Assembly (NCBI RefSeq): GCF_006385185.1
Contig: NZ_VFIX01000005.1
Span: 20,015 to 84,014 of the forward strand
Source of the DNA: Metamycoplasma equirhinis
GTDB lineage: Bacteria; Bacillota_I; Bacilli_A; Mycoplasmatales; Metamycoplasmataceae
Direction of reading: 5' to 3'
Length of the DNA stretch: 64,000 bases
How positions within the stretch are numbered: position 1 is the stretch's first letter; the number at the start of each line of letters is the position of its first letter. The notes under the pieces are model-generated. The model worked only from the letters and a program-made list of their open reading frames with translations. It was not told where the DNA came from and ran no database searches. A program made the position numbers and the translations under genes. Below are positions 30,206-42,216 of this stretch, piece by piece.

Positions 30206-30520
30206 ATGGATAATGAAATGAAAAACCCTTTAGAAATGCTAGAAAAAATGATTGAAGAAATATATAAAGCCGCAAAATCAATGGGAATTCCTGATGAAGA
30301 AATGCGCGAATATTTCGTTAAATCTTTTCAAGATTTTGAGTCGCTAGGAGTTTCAAAAGATTTTAACAGTGAAGAAGTACTAGAATTTGTTTTGAAGGTG
30401 CTTGAAAAGTTAATGAACAATTCTAAATCAGATGATAAAATAGAAACCTCAAATAAATCAAATGATAGTAAAGAAGAGATGACTGAAAATTCTGATGATT
30501 TTGAGGGCGAAATTAATTAA
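30206..30520 (+). CDS. Small acidic protein, hypothetical
   Basis: The 104-residue protein is rich in Glu, Asp, Asn and Ser. The first 70 residues look helical (MDNEMKNPLEMLEKMIEEIYK onward), and the last 35 are a low-complexity acidic tail. No cysteine, membrane helix or signal peptide is present. It follows the HAD gene by 17 bases after an ATAGGAGATAGAA ribosome binding site and precedes the HipA-like kinase gene by 9 bases, so the three may be one operon. No family is recognised. It shows no DNA-binding helix-turn-helix, so it is not an obvious HipB. Confidence 0.6.
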   Translation: MDNEMKNPLEMLEKMIEEIYKAAKSMGIPDEEMREYFVKSFQDFESLGVSKDFNSEEVLEFVLKVLEKLMNNSKSDDKIETSNKSNDSKEEMTENSDDFEGEIN

Positions 30521-30529
30521 AATAGTATT

Positions 30530-31678
30530 ATGCTCAAAAAATACTATTTAAAACATAAAGATGATAATTATTTATCATTTTACTATGATAGTGAGACAAA
30601 AAACTTAAGTAACATTGAAGTTCTTAAGAAATTTTCTTTTTTACCACAAAATGCTCATAGTTTAAAAAATAGTGAATGATACGAGTATATTTTTAAATTA
30701 AATTTAATTCCTCAAAATCGCCAAAATTACAACAATTTATTTGCTAAAGTTTCATCAATTTTTGATTTATATGATCATTTTAAAGGTTTTAATTTAAATA
30801 ATAATTTATGAATGTGTGAAGTTAATTCAACATTAAAATGAGCAAACAAAAATCAATATAATAATTTTGAAAACAAATTAGAAACTTTTATGTTTGATCA
30901 TAGGTTTTTTGTTAGCGATATTAGCAATTTTAATTCTCCCGACTGATTTACATGTGGCGAAACAATAAAAACTTGAAAAAAGGAAAATAATAATTTATTT
31001 TTACTCAAATCTCCACTTCAAGTAGCTAACAAAATTTTATATGATAATTATGCTGAATTTTTTACTAGTAAATTAGCTAATATTTTGATTAAAAATTCCA
31101 TCAATTATGAGCTTATTAAAATTAACAATTTGACTTATTCAAAAAGCGCAAATTTCACAAATACAAATAATGAATTTTTTTCTTTTGGTCAACTATTTTT
31201 AAACTCATACTCAGATCGCGAAAAATTAGAAGAAGCAATATATTTACTTTACGGTAAAAAAAACTTTGAAGACATGATGGTTTTTGATGCACTGACTTTA
31301 AATGTTGATAGACATTTAGGAAATTTTGGTTTACTATATAATGACAAATCTAAAAAATTTAAACCTGCGCCGCTTTTTGATTTTAATAAATCATTAGTTT
31401 TTGATTTTCCGCTATATACTGAAAAATCAACACAAGCGCAATTAATAGATTATGGTAAGCGCCAATCCTGCTTCTATAATTCTCTAGATGAACAATTGTT
31501 TAAATTTGCTAATCCACGTCATCAAAAGTGAGTCAAAATAATAGAAGAATATGCCAAAAATTTACCGAAGTCTAATTGTGATAAAAAATATCTTAAATTT
31601 ATTAAGAAAATTTTGTTGTTACAAGCAAATAAGTTAAAAAATTTTTTAATTGCAAAACAAGAAAAAATCGATGAATAA
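30530..31678 (+). CDS. HipA-like (CtkA-type) protein kinase domain protein
   Basis: The 382-residue frame is visible only with TGA as Trp. The C-terminal half carries the HipA-type catalytic signature. NVDRHLGNFG is at residues 258-267 (Asp260 as catalytic base, Asn265 as metal ligand), and PAPLFDFNKSL follows with the DFG-like metal Asp. The middle has SPDWFTCGETIKTWKKENN and LFLLKSP, like the Gly-rich and Lys-containing strand of stand-alone HipA-like kinases. The N-terminal 110 residues are unrecognised. HipA proteins are serine kinases, some are toxins that modify tRNA synthetases. No helix-turn-helix HipB partner is adjacent, so a toxin role is only a possibility. Confidence 0.62.
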
Positions 31679-31699
31679 CATTTTGTTATAATTTTCTTT

Positions 31700-34522
31700 A
31701 TGAATGAAAAAATAATAATTAAAGGCGCTAAAGAAAATAATCTTAAAAATGTCAGTTTAGAAATTCCAAGAAACAAATTTGTGGTTTTTACAGGCTTAAG
31801 CGGTTCTGGAAAAAGTTCACTAGCTTTCAATACTATTTATGAAGAAGGAAGACGAAGATATGTTGATAGTCTTTCTAATTATGCACGCCAATTTTTAGGT
31901 GGCACAAAAAAGCCTGATGTTGAAAGTATTGAAGGATTGAGCCCTGCAATATCAATAGAACAAAAAACAACGCACAATAACCCAAGAAGTATTGTAGGAA
32001 CTGTTACTGAAATATATGACTATTTAAGATTGCTTTATGCCCGAATTGGTAGACCATTTTGTCCAAAGCATAAAAGCGAAATAACAGCTCAAAAAACAAG
32101 AGATATAATCGAAAATGTTTACAAACTAGAAAACGGCGCCAGAATTTATATTTTAGCTCCTTTGGTTATTAATCAAAAAGGAAGCCATCAATCACTTTTT
32201 GCAAAATTGAAACGTGAAGGTTTTTTACGAGTGAAAATAAATGACCATATTTTTACGCTTGATAATGAAATTTCATTAAACAAAAATGAACATTGAAATA
32301 TTGATTTAGTCATTGATCGAATTGTTTTGAATGCCGAAATGCGCTCAAGAATTGCTGAAGCAATTGAAATAGCTTTAGAGCAAGCAAATGGATTAGTTAC
32401 TATTGAAGAAGTTGGAAAATCATGCAATACTTATTCAATCAATCATAGTTGTGAATTTGGTGATTTTGATATGCCTAAAATAGAACCTCGACTATTTTCA
32501 TTTAATTCACCAAACGGAATGTGTGAAGAATGCAAGGGACTTGGCTTGATTCATAAGGCAGATTTTAATTTAATATGTCCTAATGATAATCTTTCAATTG
32601 ATGATGGTGCATTAAAGTATTACAAAAACTTTATGTACACTACTAATCTTGAATGGCAAGAGTTCGAGAAATTAATTAATTACTATCAAATTGATACAAA
32701 AAAACCTATTCGTGAATTCACAGATTTTGAATTAGATATTATTAAATATGGTTCGCAAGAAGATATTCAATATTCTGTAACCTCAGAAAATGGAAATCGC
32801 TTTGATAGAAAGAGACATATTGAAGGTATTGTTGAAAAAATTGAAAGACGATATTGAGAAACTTCTTCAAATGAAGCAAGAACATATTATAGTAAATATT
32901 TAGCCGATATTCCTTGTTCTAAATGTAAGGGAAAACGTCTAAATATTCATGCCTTGGCAGTTAAAGTAGCTGATTTCGATATTTTTGAAATGTGTAATAA
33001 ATCAATTGAAGAATTGTCAAATATATTAAATAATTTAACATTGTCTGACTTAGAAAAAGAAATAAGTAGCTTAATTTTAAATGAACTAAAACACCGTGTG
33101 GCATTTTTGATTAATGTTGGACTTCAATATTTAACATTAAATCGTAAGGCCGAAACTCTTAGTGGTGGTGAAGCACAAAGAATTAGGCTCGCAACTCAAA
33201 TCGGTTCAAATTTAACGGGAGTTCTTTATGTACTAGATGAACCTTCTATTGGACTTCATCAAAAAGACAATGATAAATTATTAAATTCATTACGTAAAAT
33301 GGTTGATATCGGCAATAGTTTAATTGTTGTTGAACATGATGAAGATACAATTAAACAGGCTGATTTTATTGTAGATATAGGTCCGAAAGCTGGTGAACAT
33401 GGTGGTGAAATTATTTGTGCCGGCGATATTAATGAATTAATGCGTAGTGAAAATAGTTTGACCGGTGCATATTTATCTAAAAAACGTGAAATTAAGTTAC
33501 CAGATTTTAGGAGATCAGGTAATGGAAAAGTTCTTAAACTTAAACACGCAAAAACAAATAATTTAAAGGATTTAACAGCTATTTTTCCATTAGGGAAATT
33601 TATTGCTGTTACCGGCGTTAGTGGTTCAGGGAAATCAAGTTTGATAAATGAAGAATTAGTTAAAAATTTAACTAAATATTTGAATAATCCATTATATGAT
33701 ATTCGTGAGGATGATAAATTATCAGGACAATTAAACATAGATAAATTAATTCAAATTGATCAAAACCCTATTGGTAGAACACCACGTTCTAATCCTGCCA
33801 CATATACGGGATTATTTGATGATATTCGTGATATTTATGCTAATATTGAAGAAAGTAAAGTGCGCGGTTATACACGCTCCAGATTTTCATTTAATGTCCC
33901 AGGCGGAAGGTGTGATAAATGTCAAGGCGATGGGGTTATTAAAATAGAAATGCACTTTTTGCCTGATGTTTATGTAACTTGTGACCACTGTGATGGAAAA
34001 AGATATAATATTGAAACTTTGGAAGTAAAATCTCACGGCAAAAACATTAACGATATTTTAGAGATGACAGTTGAGCAAGCTCACACTTTTTTCATAAACA
34101 AACCTAATTTGCGTGATAAATTACAAATTCTTTTAGATGTCGGTTTAAATTACATTAAATTAGGACAAAGTGCAACAACGTTAAGTGGTGGTGAAGCTCA
34201 AAGAGTTAAATTAGCAACATACTTGCAAAAGAAACCTACTGGCAAATCAATATTCATTTTAGACGAACCCACAACAGGGTTACATCCATATGATATTCAA
34301 AATCTATTGAATGTTTTAAATCGTATTGTCGACAACGGTGACACTGTAATCGTAATCGAACATAATTTAGATGTTATAAAATGTGCAGATCATATCATTG
34401 ATTTAGGACCTGATGGCGGTAGTGGTGGTGGAAAAATAATTGCTACCGGTACACCGGAGCAAGTTGCAAAATCAGAATTATCATATACGGGTGAATATTT
34501 GCGAAAAATCTTAGGTTTATAA
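31700..34522 (+). CDS. uvrA: UvrABC system protein A (excinuclease subunit)
   Basis: The 940-residue damage sensor of nucleotide excision repair holds two ABC ATPase units. The first Walker A is [12 protein letters not shown] near residue 33, with its signature [16 protein letters not shown] and Walker [12 protein letters not shown]. The second Walker A is [13 protein letters not shown], with [16 protein letters not shown] and [11 protein letters not shown]. Zinc modules have CEECKGLG and CSKCKGKR in the first half and CDKCQGDG with CDHCDGKR in the second. The protein ends [12 protein letters not shown]... and LRKILGL, typical for the family. TGA is read as Trp at 32295, 32856 and other sites. 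Confidence 0.97.
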
Positions 34523-34575
34523 AATAAAAGTCATAATTTATTATAATTTAACATATTAATTAAAATGGAGGATAA

Positions 34576-35481
34576 ATGAAAGATTTTGCTGGCGTTCAGT
34601 TAAAATTAGGTTTTATAAACATTTATTCGCTAACAATGATGTTAGGAATGCTTGCGGCCATTTTAACTGTTTATTATTTTTGACGAAGAGAAAAATATTC
34701 ATTTGAAAAATTTGCAATCATCGTTTTTATTGCACTGCCAACAGCTATTATCGGTGCTAGATTTGTGTTTGTAATTCAACAATTAATTGAACATAAAGGT
34801 CATTGAAACGATGGGCCATGATATAACGCTTTTGCGGTTTGACGTGGCGGTCTTTCAATTCATGGTGGTGTTATTACTGCGACCACTTGTGTTATTCTTT
34901 ATATTTTATTTTCGAAAACCGAAGAAAAAATTGATCTTAAAAAGGCGTTTTCAATTATTTTACCAGCCGTATTAATCGGTCAAGCGATAGGTCGTTGAGG
35001 AAACTTTGCTAACCATGAAGTTTACGGAAAAATTATGGAAGAAGGATCACTAGCTTTCAAAATATTGCCACAGTTTATTCGTGATCACATGTTTATTGGT
35101 GGCAAATATCGTCTTCCTTTATTTTTATACGAATCGATTTCAAACCTAATTGCATATGTAATTTTGGTTTGAGTATTAAACAAATGAAATTGACTTCGCC
35201 CAGGTACAACAGGGGGATTATATATTCTTTACTACGGCATAATTCGTTTTGGTATGGAACCATTGCGTGAAGATAACTATACTATTTATAAAGTTATTTC
35301 TGCACTATATATTTTAGTTGGTTTAACATTGACAATCTTGTTTGAATTTATTATCAAATTAAACTACAATGTTTACAAAATTCCACAATTCGAAAATGAA
35401 AAAACTCATGGAATATTTTATTTCATTGTTTACGAACCAAGAAATAAACAATCTAATTTAAGAAAATCGCATGCATATTAA
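34576..35481 (+). CDS. lgt: Prolipoprotein diacylglyceryl transferase
   Basis: The 301-residue polytopic membrane enzyme attaches diacylglycerol to the lipobox cysteine, the first step in lipoprotein maturation. The Lgt signature GRWGNFANHEVYG is at about residues 138-150, and FAVWRGGLSIHGG and LYESISNLI are further conserved blocks. About seven helices are predicted. It begins after TGGAGGATAA, a strong ribosome binding site. Many lipoproteins in this window (at least six) are substrates. The second enzyme of the pathway, LspA, is encoded at 42209-42835. Confidence 0.96.
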
Positions 35482-35488
35482 AATAAAG

Positions 35489-35520
35489 GCTAGTTAATAA
35501 ATTGCTAGCATTTATTTTTT
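35489..35520 (+). terminator. Terminator-like hairpin between lgt and trxB
   Basis: GCTAG (35489-35493) and CTAGC (35505-35509) with an 11-base loop, followed by TTTATTTTTT. The stem is short, so termination may be partial and trxB may be read through. Confidence 0.6.
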
Positions 35521-35535
35521 ACTAGGAGAAATATT

Positions 35536-36453
35536 ATGGAAAAAGAAATTTATGATTCAATAATAATCGGCGGCGGCCCAGCTGGGTTGACGGCGGCATT
35601 ATATATGTCAAGAAATAATCTAAATGTTGCATTTATTGAAGGCAAAACACCTGGCGGAAAAATGGCAGAACAATCCAAAATTGAAAATTATCCAGGATTT
35701 GAAAAAATCGGTGGCATTGAACTATCAATGCAGATGTTTAACCAAGCTAGGTCAAATGGTGCAAAATTCATCTATGGCAATGTTAAACAAATTATTAACA
35801 TTTCTGATTTTGAGAAAAAAATTATTTTAGAAGATCAGAAAATAATTTTTGCAAAAACATTAGTAATTGCCACTGGCATGAAAAACGTGGTTCCAAACGA
35901 TATTGAAAATATTGAAAAATTTAATGGTAAAGGCGTTTCTTATTGTGTGCTTTGCGATGGAACGTTATTTGCAAATAAACCCTGTGCAATTATAGGCGGT
36001 GGCAATTCCGCTATTGAAGAAGCCTCATATCTATCGTCAATCGCTTCAAAGGTTTATGTTTTTGTTCGTGATGGCATTCATGCTGAAAAAAAACTAGTCG
36101 AAGATCTTAAAAAACATGAAAATATCGAAATATTTTTAAACTCAAAAATTGAAAAGCTAATTGGCAATGAATTGCTTGAGAAAATTATTGCAAATATTGA
36201 CGGCAAACCTAAGGAATTTGAAATCAATGGTGTTTTCCCTTATATTGGTTTTAGACCATCAACCGATTTCATTGATTTGCCAAATATTCTTAATGAAAAA
36301 AAATTTGTTTTAGTTAACGAAGAAATGGAAACATCAATCAAAAACATTTTTGCCATAGGCGACGTAATTGCAAAAAATATTCGCCAAATAACCACCGCTA
36401 CTAGTGATGGAACAATCGCAGCTAAAACAATTTCAATGCGAATTATTAAATAA
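35536..36453 (+). CDS. trxB: Thioredoxin reductase
   Basis: The 305-residue flavoprotein reduces thioredoxin with NADPH. The FAD loop GGGPAGLTAALYMSR is near residue 13, the redox pair is CVLC in SYCVLCDGTLF, and the NADPH loop GGGNSAIEEASYL is near residue 155. FAIGDV near the end binds FAD. The redox pair CVLC differs in spacing residues from the usual CATC but keeps both cysteines. It starts after AGGAGAAATATT. In mycoplasmas it is a main defence against oxidation, since they lack glutathione. Confidence 0.95.
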   Translation: MEKEIYDSIIIGGGPAGLTAALYMSRNNLNVAFIEGKTPGGKMAEQSKIENYPGFEKIGGIELSMQMFNQARSNGAKFIYGNVKQIINISDFEKKIILEDQKIIFAKTLVIATGMKNVVPNDIENIEKFNGKGVSYCVLCDGTLFANKPCAIIGGGNSAIEEASYLSSIASKVYVFVRDGIHAEKKLVEDLKKHENIEIFLNSKIEKLIGNELLEKIIANIDGKPKEFEINGVFPYIGFRPSTDFIDLPNILNEKKFVLVNEEMETSIKNIFAIGDVIAKNIRQITTATSDGTIAAKTISMRIIK

Positions 36454-36574
36454 TATCTAGATTAAATAAATTGCATATTTATTATTTATAATAAATAAAT
36501 TTGATAATATAAAAAATGCATTTTTGTCATAATTATTAACAAAATATATTATAATAATCTATGCAATTCAAAAT

Positions 36575-36658
36575 GGAGGGGTAGCGAAGCGGCCAAACGC
36601 GGGTGGCTGTAACCCACTTCCTAACGGTTCGGGGGTTCGAATCCCTCCCCCTCCACCA
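36575..36658 (+). tRNA. tRNA-Tyr (GTA)
   Basis: Acceptor GGAGGGG/CCCCTCC, anticodon loop with GTA in GGCTGTAACCC, a long variable arm typical of class II tRNAs (Tyr, Leu, Ser) and T loop TTCGAAT, with encoded CCA. It is four bases ahead of tRNA-Gln and shares one transcript. Confidence 0.95.
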
Positions 36659-36662
36659 TTTT

Positions 36663-36737
36663 TGCCCTTTAGCCAAGTGGAAAGGCAGCGGTTTTTGGTA
36701 CCGCCATCCGTTAGTTCGAATCTAACAAGGGCAGCCA
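36663..36737 (+). tRNA. tRNA-Gln (TTG)
   Basis: Acceptor TGCCCTT/AAGGGCA, anticodon stem GCGGT/ACCGC with loop TTTTGGT and anticodon TTG, T loop TTCGAAT, encoded CCA ending at 36737. Confidence 0.95.
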
Positions 36738-36750
36738 TATCACATTGTGT

Positions 36751-36778
36751 AAAAGCAACATCAAAGTTGCTTTTTAAT
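36751..36778 (+). terminator. Terminator of the tRNA-Tyr/tRNA-Gln pair
   Basis: AAAAGCAAC and GTTGCTTTTT form a stem with a short loop and T run. Confidence 0.85.
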
Positions 36779-37088
36779 TTTTAATTATTAATGTTTACCA
36801 AATATTTTTGTATTTAAAATAATCTTAATGATTGCATTACATTTTTTATATCTAAATACTGAAAATGCAAAAAAATGTGTAATTTCGTTCAAAAATTTAA
36901 AAGTCAATTAATAAGTTTTAATAGTTCAATTTTTCATTGTAAATTTAATTAGCAACATTCTTTTCAAATCATATAATTTGTTTATTATTGAAGAGTTTAG
37001 TTTTCTTCAATTTTATTATATAAAAATGAAAACACTTTTTAAGTACGGTATTTCACAATAGAATATCAATTTGTATTTGCATTTGTTT
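36779..37088. other. Intergenic stretch before leuS, nothing recognised
   Basis: About 310 AT-rich bases without a usable frame, RNA signature or long repeat. GAAGA/TCTTC near 36990-37010 could form a weak hairpin. Confidence 0.4.
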
Positions 37089-37115
37089 TGAGTTTTTTTA
37101 TTAAATTAATATAAA
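37088..37115 (+). promoter_or_regulatory. Candidate promoter of leuS
   Basis: TTGAGT at 37088-37093 and TATAAA at 37110-37115 are 16 bases apart. The expected start site falls about at the leuS ATG, so the mRNA would have no leader. Confidence 0.5.
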
Positions 37116-37124
37116 ATTATGATT

Positions 37125-39539
37125 ATGTATAATCATAGAGACGTTGAAAAAAAATGACAACAATATTGAGAAAAAAATAAAACCTTTAAAACCACCGAGC
37201 AAAATAATAAAAAAGCCTATATTCTAGATATGTTTCCTTATCCATCTGGCGCGGGATTACATGTTGGACATCTTGAAGGATACACAGCTACTGATATTAT
37301 TAGTCGCTTTAAGCGTTTAAAGGGTTTTGATGTTTTACACCCAATTGGTTGGGATGCTTTTGGTTTACCAGCGGAACAATATGCTTTAAAAACCGGTAAC
37401 CATCCTGCACCTTTTACATTAAAAAATATCGATAATTTTCGCCGCCAATTAAAATCTCTTGGTTTTTCATATGACTATGATAAAGAGGTGAATACTACTG
37501 ATCCCAATTTTTATGTTTGGACACAATGAATTTTTAAAGAACTATATAAACACGGCCTAGCAACAATTGAAAAAATTGATGTTAATTGATGTGAAGGCTT
37601 AGGCACAGTTTTAGCAAATGAAGAAATAATTGAAAAAGATGGTATTAAAGTTAGCGAACGTGGCAATTTTCCTGTAATTAAAAAACCAATGAAACAATGA
37701 GTTTTAAAAATTACAAAATACGCCGAAAAATTGCTTGAAGGATTAGAAGATTTAGATTGACCTGAGAGTTTAAAATTGCTACAAAGAAATTGAATCGGTA
37801 AAAGCACTGGTCATGTTGTTAACTGAAACGTATTAAATTCAACCGAGCATATTGACACATTTACAACACGTTTAGATACAATTTTTGGCGTTTCTGCAAT
37901 TATAATTAGTCCTGAACATAAGTTGATATCAAAATTAATATCTTTAGATCAAAAGCAAGAAGTTAATGAATACATTGCTAATGCAAAGCAAAAAAGTGAG
38001 TTAGAACGTACGCAACTTTCTAAAAATAAAACCGGTGTATTTTTAGGAACATATGTTAAACATCCCTTTACTAAAAAACAAATTCCAATTTGAACTTCTG
38101 ATTATGTTCTTACATCATACGGCACAGGGGCAATAATGAGTGTACCAGCTCATGATGAACGTGATTTTGATTTTGCTAAAAAGTATGATTTGGAAATTAT
38201 TAAGGTTATCAATATTAGTGATGATAAATTACCATATAATGGTGATGGAAAACACATAAATTGTTCAATTTTTGATGGTTTGAATAATGAAGAAGCGACA
38301 AATAAAATTTTTGAAGCTTTAGATAAATCAATGTCTGTGAGAAAAAATATTAATTTTAAATTAAGAGACTGAATTTTTTCTCGCCAGAGATATTGAGGGG
38401 AGCCTTTTCCAATTTTATTTGACGAAAATCAAAATATTTATTTAGTTAAAGAATTAGTAGCATTGCCATATATAAATAATATTAAGCCATCGGGAACAAC
38501 CGATGGGCCACTTGCTAATATACCTGAATGAAATAATGTAATTATAGATGGCAAAAAATATCGCCATGATAATAATGTTATGCCACAATGAGCTGGTTCT
38601 AGTTGATATTATTTGGCATACATTTTAAAAAATGCTGATGGAACATATACACCTCTAGATTCACAAGAAGCAAAAAAACGTTTTGAAAATTGGCTTCCCG
38701 TTGATTTATACATTGGAGGTCAAGAACATGCGGTATTGCATTTATTATATGCAAGATTTTGACATCGTTTTCTATTCGATTTAGGAATTGTAAACACTAA
38801 AGAGCCATTCGCAAAATTAATAAATCAAGGACTTATATTAGGCCCAGATGGTCAAAAAATGTCTAAATCACTCGGTAATGTTATAAATCCTGACGAATTT
38901 GTTGAGTCGCATGGTGCTGATTCGCTTAGAATTTATGAAATGTTTATGGGTCCCTTGACCGATTCCAAATCTTGAAACGTAGATTCGTTAAACGGAATCA
39001 AGAAATGACTTGATAGAATTTATGCAACTTTTAAAAACTTGCTTGACAATAAAATTGATATTTCGTTAGATTCAAGCGAGTTAGATAGTAATATTAATCA
39101 ACTAATTTTAGACGTCGAAGAAAATATTGAAAAAACAAAGTTTAATATTGCAATTAGCAAAATGATGGTATTTATAAATTACTTATCTTCACAGACAAGA
39201 ATTGCGTCAAAATATCCACTAAAAGTTTTTGCTATTTTATTAAGTCCTTTCGCCCCACATATAGCAGAAGAGTTATTGCAAATTTTAGGCGAAAAGCAAA
39301 TTCATGAGCAATTATGACCTTTTGTAGAAGTTGACAAGATTTTATCAAAAAGTCCTCAAATTGGAATTCAAATTAATGGTAAGGCACGTGGTCAAATTGA
39401 AGTTCAAGATTCTTGAAGCGAAGATGAAGTTATCGAACACGCAATAAAATTACCAAATATTTCAAAGTGACTTGAAGGAAAAACTATAATTAAAAAAATA
39501 TATATAAAAGACAAAATTTTAAATTTAATTATTAAATAA
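37125..39539 (+). CDS. leuS: Leucyl-tRNA synthetase
   Basis: The 804-residue class I synthetase charges tRNA-Leu. The HIGH-like motif is HVGH in [13 protein letters not shown] near residue 43, and the KMSKS motif is KMSKS in [13 protein letters not shown] near residue 582. The start was taken at 37125 ([15 protein letters not shown]), with an in-frame ATG also at 37119. Neither has a ribosome binding site. The editing domain has the conserved threonine-rich [19 protein letters not shown] and [15 protein letters not shown]. Many TGA codons are read as Trp. It is 13 bases ahead of ileS, an unusual tandem of two branched-chain synthetases. Confidence 0.96.
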
Positions 39540-39552
39540 AAATGGAGAGATT

Positions 39553-42216
39553 ATGGAAGAAAAAAAAGATTATAAAAATACACTTTTGATGCCTAATACT
39601 GAGTTTTCAATGAAAGCAAATTTAGTTGAAAAAGAATTACAATATATTAAAAAATGAGAAAACGATAAAATTTATCAAAAACTTCTAAAAAGAAACAAAG
39701 GCAATAAAAGTTTTATTTTACATGACGGCCCACCATATGCAAACGGAAATATTCATGTTGGTCACGCGTTAAATAAAATTTTAAAAGATATAATAATTAG
39801 ATTTAAAAATATGCAGGGATACTATTCGCCATATGTGCCCGGTTGAGATACTCATGGTTTACCAATTGAACACAAAATGCTTTCCGATTCCAAAAAACAA
39901 ACTAAAGATTATTCTCCAATCGAATTACGTAAAAATGCAGCTAAATATGCTTTGCAGCAAGTTGAAAACCAAAAAAATCAATTTAAAAAATTAGCATTAT
40001 TGGCTGATTTTGAAAAATTCTATGTTACTTTAGATAAAAAAGTTGAAGCAAAACAATTACGCTTATTCCAAAAAATGGTGAATGATGGCTTGATTTATAA
40101 AGATTTAAAACCAATTTATTGATCACCTTCATCGCAATCGGCCTTAGCTGAAGCTGAAGTTGAATACGCAGACCACATTTCACCATCTTTATATGTTGCA
40201 TTTAAAGTTAATAGTGGAAATCAATTTGTTAAAAAAGATGATTATTTGGTTATTTGAACTACAACACCATGAACATTAATTGCTAATAGTGGTGTTGCAA
40301 TAAATAAAGATTTTACTTATTTATTAGTTAAACACGAAAACAAAAATTATGTAATTGCAAAAGAATTGTTTAGAAATTTCTGCGAAATAGCCAAATGAGA
40401 TTCATATGAAATAATTAGAGAATTTTTAGGTCAAGAATTATTATCTTTAACCTATATAAGTCCTATTAATAATTTAAATTGTCCTGTTGTTGAAGGATAT
40501 CATGTTACTTTAGAATCTGGAACAGGATTAGTGCATATGGCACCGCTTTTTGGTGAAGACGACTTTAATATTGGTACAAAAAATAATCTTAAAAAAATTA
40601 TGCATGTTAATGATGACGGCATTCTTAACCAAAATGCCTTACAATTTGCTAATTTGTTTTATGATGATGCAAATCCAAAAATTGGCCAATTTTTGGAAAG
40701 TAATGGTTTACTTTTAGCATTCAAAAAGATCAAACATTCATATCCGCATGATTGAAGAACACATTTACCAATTATGTATCGTGCAACACCACAATGATTT
40801 GTTTCATTAAAGCCTATTAAAGATAATATTATTTCCGTACTTTCACATGTTAAAACCTTTAATGATTGAAGCCAAAAGCGCCTTTCATTAATGCTTGAAA
40901 ACAGGGAAACATGATGTATTTCACGTCAAAGAACTTGAGGTGTACCTATTATTATTTTTTATGATAAAAATAAAAATCCTGTCATTGAAAATGAGATTTT
41001 TGATTATGTAATTAATTTAGTTGAACAATACGGTTCTGATGTTTGATATGAACGCGAAGTCGATGATTTGCTGCCAGAAAAATACCGCAATTTAGGTTTT
41101 AGTAAAGAAACTGATATCATGGACGTTTGATTTGATTCAGGTTCAACTGCAATGAGTGTTGAAATAGATAATGTTAAGGCTCCATATGATTTATATTTAG
41201 AAGGTTCTGATCAATATCGTGGTTGATTTAATAGTTCATTAATTAATTTTGTTGCATGAAAAAATGAAAGTCCTTTTAAAGCTTTACTATCTCATGGATT
41301 TGTTTTAGATGGCAAGGGTCAAAAAATGTCTAAATCTAAGGGAAATGTTGTTGACCCATTAAAAGTTGTTGATAAATATGGCGCCGATATTTTACGACTA
41401 TGAGCAGCAAATTCAGAATACACTGGAGATGTAACCATTGATGATAAAATTCTTGATCAAACTATCGAAATTTATCGTAAATTTAGAAACACAATTAAAT
41501 TCATGTTAGGCGGCATTTCTGATTTTGATTTTAAAAAGGTAAAAACTGATTCAATACACGAGTTAATGCTTCAAAAAATTAGAAATTTAGAAACTACTTT
41601 ATTTAATGATTTTGAACAATATCGTTTTGTCAATGTTATTAAAAATATTAATAATTTTATTATTGATTTTAGTAGTTACTATATTTCTATCACTAAAGAT
41701 ATCCTTTATTTAAATAAACAAGATGATGTCGAAAGACGCCAAGTTCAATATATATTCTCAGAAGTTATTATGTTGTTAATAAGAGCGCTTGCACCAATCA
41801 TGCCAACGACCTGCGAAGAAATTTATTCATATTATAATTCGCCGGAAAAACTTGAATCTGTGCATTTACTTCCATTTATAAAGAATGTTGGCATTGACAA
41901 TAGTCTTGAAAATAAATGGGCGGAATTTTTTGAATTAAAGAATTTAATTTATCGTTTAATTGAAGAAAAAATTAAAGACCAAACAATCAAAAGACAAAAT
42001 GAAGCTTTCGTGGAAATTTTTTCTGAATCACCTTGAATAAAATCATTGCCGTTAACTAAATTGTTTATGGTTGCAGATGTAAAATTTGGAAAGGAAACAT
42101 TAGTAAAAAAATTACCATCTAAGAAATGTTTAAGATGCTGGAACCATTTCAAAAATGATAATTTTGATGATAGCCTTGAAATTTGTTTGAGATGTAAAGA
42201 GGTTATAAATGAATAA
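39553..42216 (+). CDS. ileS: Isoleucyl-tRNA synthetase
   Basis: The 887-residue class I synthetase attaches isoleucine to its tRNA. The HIGH-like motif is HVGH in [16 protein letters not shown] near residue 70, the KMSKS signature is in [14 protein letters not shown], and the editing domain has WTTTPWTL and the Asp of GEDDF. A C-terminal zinc finger with CLRCW and CLRCKE ends the protein. The start follows a GGAGAGATT ribosome binding site. Its stop overlaps the lspA start (ATGAATAA), which couples translation of lspA. No T-box leader is present, and leuS upstream supplies the transcript. Confidence 0.96.

Noticed and set aside
30206-30520. HipB antitoxin for the HipA-like kinase
   Set aside because: The acidic protein has no helix-turn-helix or basic DNA-binding surface, so it was left as hypothetical.
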